Assembly (NCBI GenBank): GCA_035507035.1
Contig: DATJOJ010000048.1
Coordinates: forward strand, 372,001-436,000
Direction of reading: 5' to 3'
Origin: DATJOJ01 sp035507035
GTDB lineage: Bacteria > Acidobacteriota > Terriglobia > Terriglobales > Acidobacteriaceae
Length of the DNA: 64,000 nt
A program made the translations under genes and the position numbers. This document shows, piece by piece, positions 60,439 to 64,000 of this stretch (the first letter of the stretch is position 1; each line of letters opens with the position of its first letter). Below the pieces are notes generated by a model. That model searched no databases. It was not told the DNA's origin and was given only the letters and a program-made list of their open reading frames with translations.

Positions 60439-60894
60439 CTAGGATTTGAGCTTTCTTAAGAGTACGCCATCGACAGAAAATGGCCCCGGCCCCATGAGAA
60501 CAAGCGCGGCCAAACACGCCAAATAAAGCAGGTCGCACTCGTAGCCAGGTGGGCCGAACTGCGCGCCGGACGGTGTCACGGCGATGAGATTGATCGAACT
60601 GAAACCGTAGGGTAAGTGCACGGTAAACATTGCAACCAACAGCACCCCAGCTAAAGGCACACTAACGGCCGGGATGAAGGCGCCGATCAGCACCGCAAAT
60701 CCGCCCAGCAATTCAATCATAATTGTCAGCCAGGCCATAGCGTGCGCATTGGGAACATTAAGAGCGGCTAGTATCGATGCGAATGCGGCAGGACCTTTCA
60801 CCAGCTTGGCGTAACCATGCTCGATGAATCCAGAGCCGACAATTAGACGTAATGGAAGCGAGGCGTACTGCGGCGATTTCAGACGCTCAAACAT
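60439..60894 (-). CDS. DoxX-family membrane protein
   Basis: The 151-residue protein has four hydrophobic helices with the DoxX layout: L-R-L-I-V-G-S-G-F-I-E-H-G-Y-A-K-L near the N-terminus, M-I-E-L-L-G-G-F-A-V-L-I-G-A-F near helix 2-3, and L-M-G-P-G-P-F-S-V-D-G near the end. DoxX proteins in some bacteria support thiol/oxidative stress defence. It ends 17 bases before the selenoprotein start, in the same operon. It is distinct in sequence from the other DoxX at 52196-52621. Confidence 0.9.
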   Translation of the reverse strand: MFERLKSPQYASLPLRLIVGSGFIEHGYAKLVKGPAAFASILAALNVPNAHAMAWLTIMIELLGGFAVLIGAFIPAVSVPLAGVLLVAMFTVHLPYGFSSINLIAVTPSGAQFGPPGYECDLLYLACLAALVLMGPGPFSVDGVLLRKLKS

Positions 60895-60913
60895 TTCGAC
60901 TTCTCATCTCTCC

Positions 60914-61681
60914 TTAGATACCCTTGATCTCGCCGCCGTCCATCCGCACCGAGGTTCCCGTCATCCACTTCGCCGCGGGCGATACCATAAACGCCAGAAG
61001 ATCGGCGATCTCTTCCGGTTTTCCGTAGCGGCTGATTCCTACTTTTTCCGGGAACTCCTTCGTCGCCTGTTCCACGCTCATCTGGTGCGCCGGAGCCCAC
61101 TTTTCCATGAACGACTGGCGTCGTCCCGTCATCACCGGCCCCGGAACAATACTGTTCACCTGTACGCCATCTTCAATACCTTGCTCGGCGAATGCCTTCG
61201 CCAGCGCCGTAATGGCCGCATTAATCGCAGCGACGGCAGCGAAAGCGGGCTTCGGATCGAGGGACGCGCTCCCCGACATAAATACGACCGAGCCCTTCGA
61301 TTGCTTAAGCGCCTCCCAGGCAAGAATCGTCAACCGTCGCGCCCCGTGCAGCTTCAGTTCCGCTCCCGCTCGCCATTGTTCATCCGTCATCTCAAACAAG
61401 TGAATCTGGGGCACGGCGCCCGCAATATTGAGCAACGCATCGATCCTGCCGAAACGATCCAGCGTGCTCTTCACAAGCGCTTGCGCAGACTCTGCTTTGC
61501 TCAGATCGACATCGCATGCCAGTGGCTCCGCTCCCGCTGCTTTCACAGCATCTGCCACCTCCCGGAGCCCCTCAGCATTGCGTGCGGCTAACACAACTCC
61601 TGAGAAATCGCGAGCCAATCGAATCGCAGTGGATCGACCGATCCCTTGGCTCGCGCCGGTAACAATTGCAACCGAATTCAT
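60914..61681 (-). CDS. SDR-family protein lacking the catalytic Tyr and Lys
   Basis: A 255-residue Rossmann protein with the SDR cofactor motif V-T-G-A-S-Q-G-I-G (residues 7-15) and the C-terminal cofactor loop (V-P-G-P-V-M-T). The Ser of the catalytic set is present, but the Y-x-x-x-K is replaced by F-A-A-V-A near residue 150. It may bind NAD(P) without the usual reduction, or act as a partner. AAGGAAAC lies close to the ATG at 61681. It is in the operon with the selenoprotein. Confidence 0.85.
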   Translation of the reverse strand: MNSVAIVTGASQGIGRSTAIRLARDFSGVVLAARNAEGLREVADAVKAAGAEPLACDVDLSKAESAQALVKSTLDRFGRIDALLNIAGAVPQIHLFEMTDEQWRAGAELKLHGARRLTILAWEALKQSKGSVVFMSGSASLDPKPAFAAVAAINAAITALAKAFAEQGIEDGVQVNSIVPGPVMTGRRQSFMEKWAPAHQMSVEQATKEFPEKVGISRYGKPEEIADLLAFMVSPAAKWMTGTSVRMDGGEIKGI

Positions 61682-61706
61682 AGTTTCCTTTTTCAAACCC
61701 TTCCCT

Positions 61707-62402
61707 TCAGGAAGACACTGCTTGTGTTGCTTCCAGGATGATATCGACGACTTTCTGTGGCGCGCTGAGCAATGGCGTGTGGTCAACCGCGAGCGGCCTT
61801 TTCGTTGCTTTCATTCGTTCGGCCATGAAATGTTGCGTCTTAGGATTGATCATGCGGTCTTCTTCCGCGATAAGAAACCAGGAAGGTTTGGATTTCCACG
61901 CTGGCTTCGCAACCGGCTCCTGAATACATTTCACTGAAATTGGCCTTTGAACAGCCGTGGCCAATGCAATTTGCTCTGCGCTCGCATGCTGGGAAAAAGC
62001 ATTTGGGAAGCCTTCGTCGGGCATCCAGATAAAGCCGTCAGCATCTGGGGCAAGGTGAGGCGATTGCGGGTGTTTTTCATCTCGATAAAAGACCTGGGCA
62101 ACCGTCTCGCCATCATCTGGCGCGAGTGCGGCGATGTAGACCAGTGCTTTCACGCGCTCGTCATTCGCCGTAGCAATTACCGCGCCCGCATAAGCGTGGC
62201 CCGCCACAATCACCGGTCCCTTCGTACGTGCGATTGTTCGCTTCAATGCCGCAGCGTCATCGCCGAGAGAAGTCAGTGGGATCGGAGCTGTGATTACACA
62301 CAAACCTTCTCGCTCGAGACGAAGAATCACGTCTCTCCAACTCGAGCCGTCGGCCCACGCTCCATGAACCGCAACGACGGTGATATCTTCAGGACTTGTC
62401 AG
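61707..62402 (-). CDS. Alpha/beta-hydrolase (EstC/salicylate-esterase-like), CTG start
   Basis: The 231-residue protein has the oxyanion H-G-A-W near the N-terminus, the nucleophile region G-H-A-Y-A-G (Ala precedes Tyr where Ser is usual in G-x-S-x-G), an acidic residue in I-A-E-E-D-R-M-I and the catalytic His in V-D-H-T-P-L-L-S. The expected N-terminus extends to 62402, where CTG sits seven bases from a strong AAGGAG; no ATG, GTG or TTG lies in the right place. The missing Ser is noted as odd: it may use another nucleophile or be inactive. Confidence 0.82.
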   Translation of the reverse strand: MTSPEDITVVAVHGAWADGSSWRDVILRLEREGLCVITAPIPLTSLGDDAAALKRTIARTKGPVIVAGHAYAGAVIATANDERVKALVYIAALAPDDGETVAQVFYRDEKHPQSPHLAPDADGFIWMPDEGFPNAFSQHASAEQIALATAVQRPISVKCIQEPVAKPAWKSKPSWFLIAEEDRMINPKTQHFMAERMKATKRPLAVDHTPLLSAPQKVVDIILEATQAVSS

Positions 62403-62501
62403 AGTTAAACTCCTTCCGGTTGGCTAAAGGGGAGTGCTCCCTTCTCGGTTATTGGGGATGGCGGATTTCGCTCTCTAATGAGCGTAGCGAAAGCACTTTC
62501 C

Positions 62502-63377
62502 TCACGCGGCCGATGCCTGACGGCCCAGTATGCGACCCAGGAAATCACGAATCGCGTTTGCAATTTCTTGAGCATGCGTCTCCAGTGCGAAATGGCCGGT
62601 GTCAAGAAAGTGCACTTCAGCACTCGGATCGTCCCGCTTGAATGCTTCCGCACCCGGAGGCAGGAAGAAGGGATCGCCATTGCCCCATACCGCCAGCAAC
62701 GGTGGACGCTTGGTGCGGAAATATTCCTGAAACTTTGGATACAAAGCGACGTTGCTCGCGTAGTCGAGGAACAAATCTAACTGGATCTCGTCAATGCCCG
62801 GTCGCGCCAGCAGCGCCGCATCCAGCTCGTACGACTCGGGAGCTACCTGCGTTGGGTCCTGCACGCCCTCGAGATATTGCCATTTGGTCGTTTCCGGCGT
62901 GAGGAACTGGCGCAGTGCCGCACGATTTTCAGCCGTTGGTTCTTTCCAGTATTTCTGAATTGGATTCCAACCCTGGCTGAGTCCCTCCTCGTATGCATTT
63001 CCATTTTGCGAAATGATTGCGGTGACACGTTCGGGATGAGCTACCGCCAGACGAAATCCAACTGGCGCTCCATAGTCAAAAACATAAATTGCGTATCGAT
63101 CAAGACCGATCGTCTCCGTAAACGCGGCAATGACCTTCGTCAGGTTGTCGAATGTATATCGGAATTGGTTGCGATCCGGCGCATCCGAGAATCCAAAGCC
63201 CGGCAGGTCGGGTGCAACGACGTGGTAACGGTCGGCCAAGGCAGGGATAAGGTTCCGAAACATATGGGACGAAGTCGGGAATCCATGCAGCAGAAGAACC
63301 GTCGGCGAGCTTTTCGATCCAGCCTCGCGATAAAAAATCTTATTTCCGCCAACTGTGGCATATAAATATTTGGTCAT
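62502..63377 (-). CDS. Alpha/beta-hydrolase (haloalkane dehalogenase/epoxide hydrolase-like)
   Basis: The 291-residue protein has the oxyanion H-G-F-P-T-S near 32-37, a nucleophile elbow V-F-D-Y-G-A-P (Asp nucleophile, near 105) typical of dehalogenases and epoxide hydrolases, a cap domain, and the C-terminal catalytic His in T-G-H-F-A-L-E. The ATG at 63377 has AAGGAAA before it; an upstream in-frame extension is unlikely. It is the first gene of the minus-strand operon. The true substrate is unknown. Confidence 0.9.
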   Translation of the reverse strand: MTKYLYATVGGNKIFYREAGSKSSPTVLLLHGFPTSSHMFRNLIPALADRYHVVAPDLPGFGFSDAPDRNQFRYTFDNLTKVIAAFTETIGLDRYAIYVFDYGAPVGFRLAVAHPERVTAIISQNGNAYEEGLSQGWNPIQKYWKEPTAENRAALRQFLTPETTKWQYLEGVQDPTQVAPESYELDAALLARPGIDEIQLDLFLDYASNVALYPKFQEYFRTKRPPLLAVWGNGDPFFLPPGAEAFKRDDPSAEVHFLDTGHFALETHAQEIANAIRDFLGRILGRQASAA

Positions 63378-63893
63378 AGCAATTTCCTTTCTAAAAAATG
63401 AGCGCAACGGGCCGCGGTTTGCCTGCCAATCGCGGTATCCCGAAGATCCTCTATGCATCTGAGATTACTCAAGTCATAAATGGTTACAATTCGGACGTAA
63501 TTTGCGGCAAATCAACGTGGTCCTGCCTGCTCTGGATGCGAGATCCTTCGAAGCGCCGCCGGCGGTACACCCATCCCTCTAATCCCGTTGACTTCGCACC
63601 TCATCTTTGCTGTACTAAAGACGTTATCAACGGTGAAGGAGTTCACCGCAACCGCTGTTCCCATTCTTAAGCCGGGCACAGCTGATGACTCCTGACAAGC
63701 GGTTTCTTGTCTCGGAGTCGTTTCCCGGCACAGATTCCGCACAATTAGGTTGGAGTACGCTCATGGAGAAGATTTCCGGGCGGGTCGCCCTGTGCTGATC
63801 GCGACGAAGTACCTGCTCGGAGCCCATGGTTCAATGATGGCGATTGCGGTGCGATTGAAAACCAAGGTGTAACAACGAGAGGAACGGATCGAC
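63378..63893. other. Intergenic region before crcB
   Basis: About 516 bases. On the minus strand, TTGTAA and TAATCT (16-base spacer, near 63471-63498) may be the operon promoter. On the plus strand, a short ATG frame (63685-63798) and a differently framed continuation to 63872 together read like a broken small gene. A TTCAAT/ATTGAA hairpin (63828-63863) precedes crcB. No fluoride-riboswitch consensus was recognised. Confidence 0.4.
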
Positions 63894-64000
63894 TTGCTGA
63901 AATACGTGATGGTTGGGTTAGGGGGCTGTCTGGGCTCGATCCTGCGCTTTTGGCTGGGGGCGTACATCGGAAGCAGGATGGGAACGCGTTTTCCCTATGG
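63894..64000 (+). CDS. crcB: Fluoride channel CrcB/FluC, 5' part only
   Basis: The first 35 codons of a small membrane protein: TTG start with GAGG about nine bases upstream, then K-Y-V-M-V-G-L-G-G-C-L-G-S-I-L-R-F-W, the G-G-x-x-G-x-x-x-R motif of the CrcB/Fluc family, and G-S-R-M-G-T-R-F-P-Y-G, which is also characteristic. CrcB exports fluoride through the inner membrane. The gene runs off the window end. Confidence 0.88.
   Translation, partial: MLKYVMVGLGGCLGSILRFWLGAYIGSRMGTRFPY

Noticed and set aside
60155..60538. A separate truncated upstream gene ending at the TGA
   Set aside because: Its end and the next frame's beginning join in frame at a conserved catalytic motif, so a single selenoprotein is the better reading. 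The part upstream of 60421 also overlaps the DoxX gene and has a poorer start.
63398..63670. 90-codon ORF as a gene
   Set aside because: It overlaps the likely promoter region of the operon on the other strand and has no family resemblance or ribosome site.
63828..63863. Fluoride riboswitch before crcB
   Set aside because: A hairpin is present, but the conserved riboswitch sequence blocks were not found.

Overview
The window looks like chromosomal DNA of a soil-type Acidobacteriota, probably class Terriglobia (Koribacter/Sulfotelmatobacter-like). This is an inference from gene style: a Ser/Thr kinase fused to TPRs, a two-component propeller sensor kinase, a TonB-dependent receptor with a carboxypeptidase-regulatory domain, YCF48/BNR-propeller proteins, the fabZ-lpxA-lpxI lipid A order, high GC, and several families of dispersed palindromic repeats. 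No rRNA, tRNA, CRISPR array, prophage or transposase was seen. It is mostly a housekeeping region broken up by small accessory operons.

Layout. 1-8.1 kb: maf, tatA, a propeller protein, an M20 peptidase, then the lipid A block fabZ-lpxA-lpxI, followed by a DinB-like protein, a hypothetical and a Gfo/Idh/MocA oxidoreductase. 8.2-16 kb: a TonB/TolA-like protein behind a structured leader, a large TPR protein, selB, trmFO, msrB and a bactofilin. 16-29 kb: a lactonase-like lipoprotein, the kinase-TPR protein, an RlmI-like methyltransferase, hsp20, clpB, mnmG, ogt and a thioredoxin-fold protein. 29-41 kb: small conserved proteins, an amino acid permease, asnA, the tldD-tldE pair, a PilZ protein with a pseudo-receiver regulator, and bacterioferritin. 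41-48 kb: a nikR/TonB-dependent receptor locus, a frameshifted LysE-type exporter, a pseudouridine synthase, a class II photolyase, a GAF-like protein and a rhodanese. 48-57 kb: a PilZ protein, a Crp/Fnr regulator with FNR-like cysteines, an orphan CuA subunit with a diheme cytochrome c, another PilZ protein, a 55-residue membrane protein, DoxX, and a kinase/response-regulator pair. 57-64 kb: small secreted proteins, a five-gene minus-strand operon (two alpha/beta hydrolases, an SDR, DoxX, a peroxiredoxin-like protein), and the start of a crcB fluoride channel gene.

Main discovery. The peroxiredoxin-like gene at 59753-60421 (minus) has an in-frame TGA exactly where the catalytic cysteine of the Trp-Cys-Pro-Tyr-Cys motif belongs. 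A bacterial-SECIS-like hairpin follows it, and the window encodes SelB, the selenocysteine elongation factor. This is best read as a genuine selenoprotein, which ordinary gene calling would split in two. The upstream esterase gene in the same operon appears to start with CTG.

Other notable signals are repeat-derived segments lying in frame inside mnmG, ogt and tldE; a NikR-controlled receptor promoter with two perfect palindromes; a Crp/Fnr protein combining an FNR-like cysteine set with a CRP-type recognition helix, plus two perfect TGTGA-N6-TCACA sites; and a leader with competing pairings upstream of the TonB-like gene. All functional calls are from reading the sequence; no database search was run.
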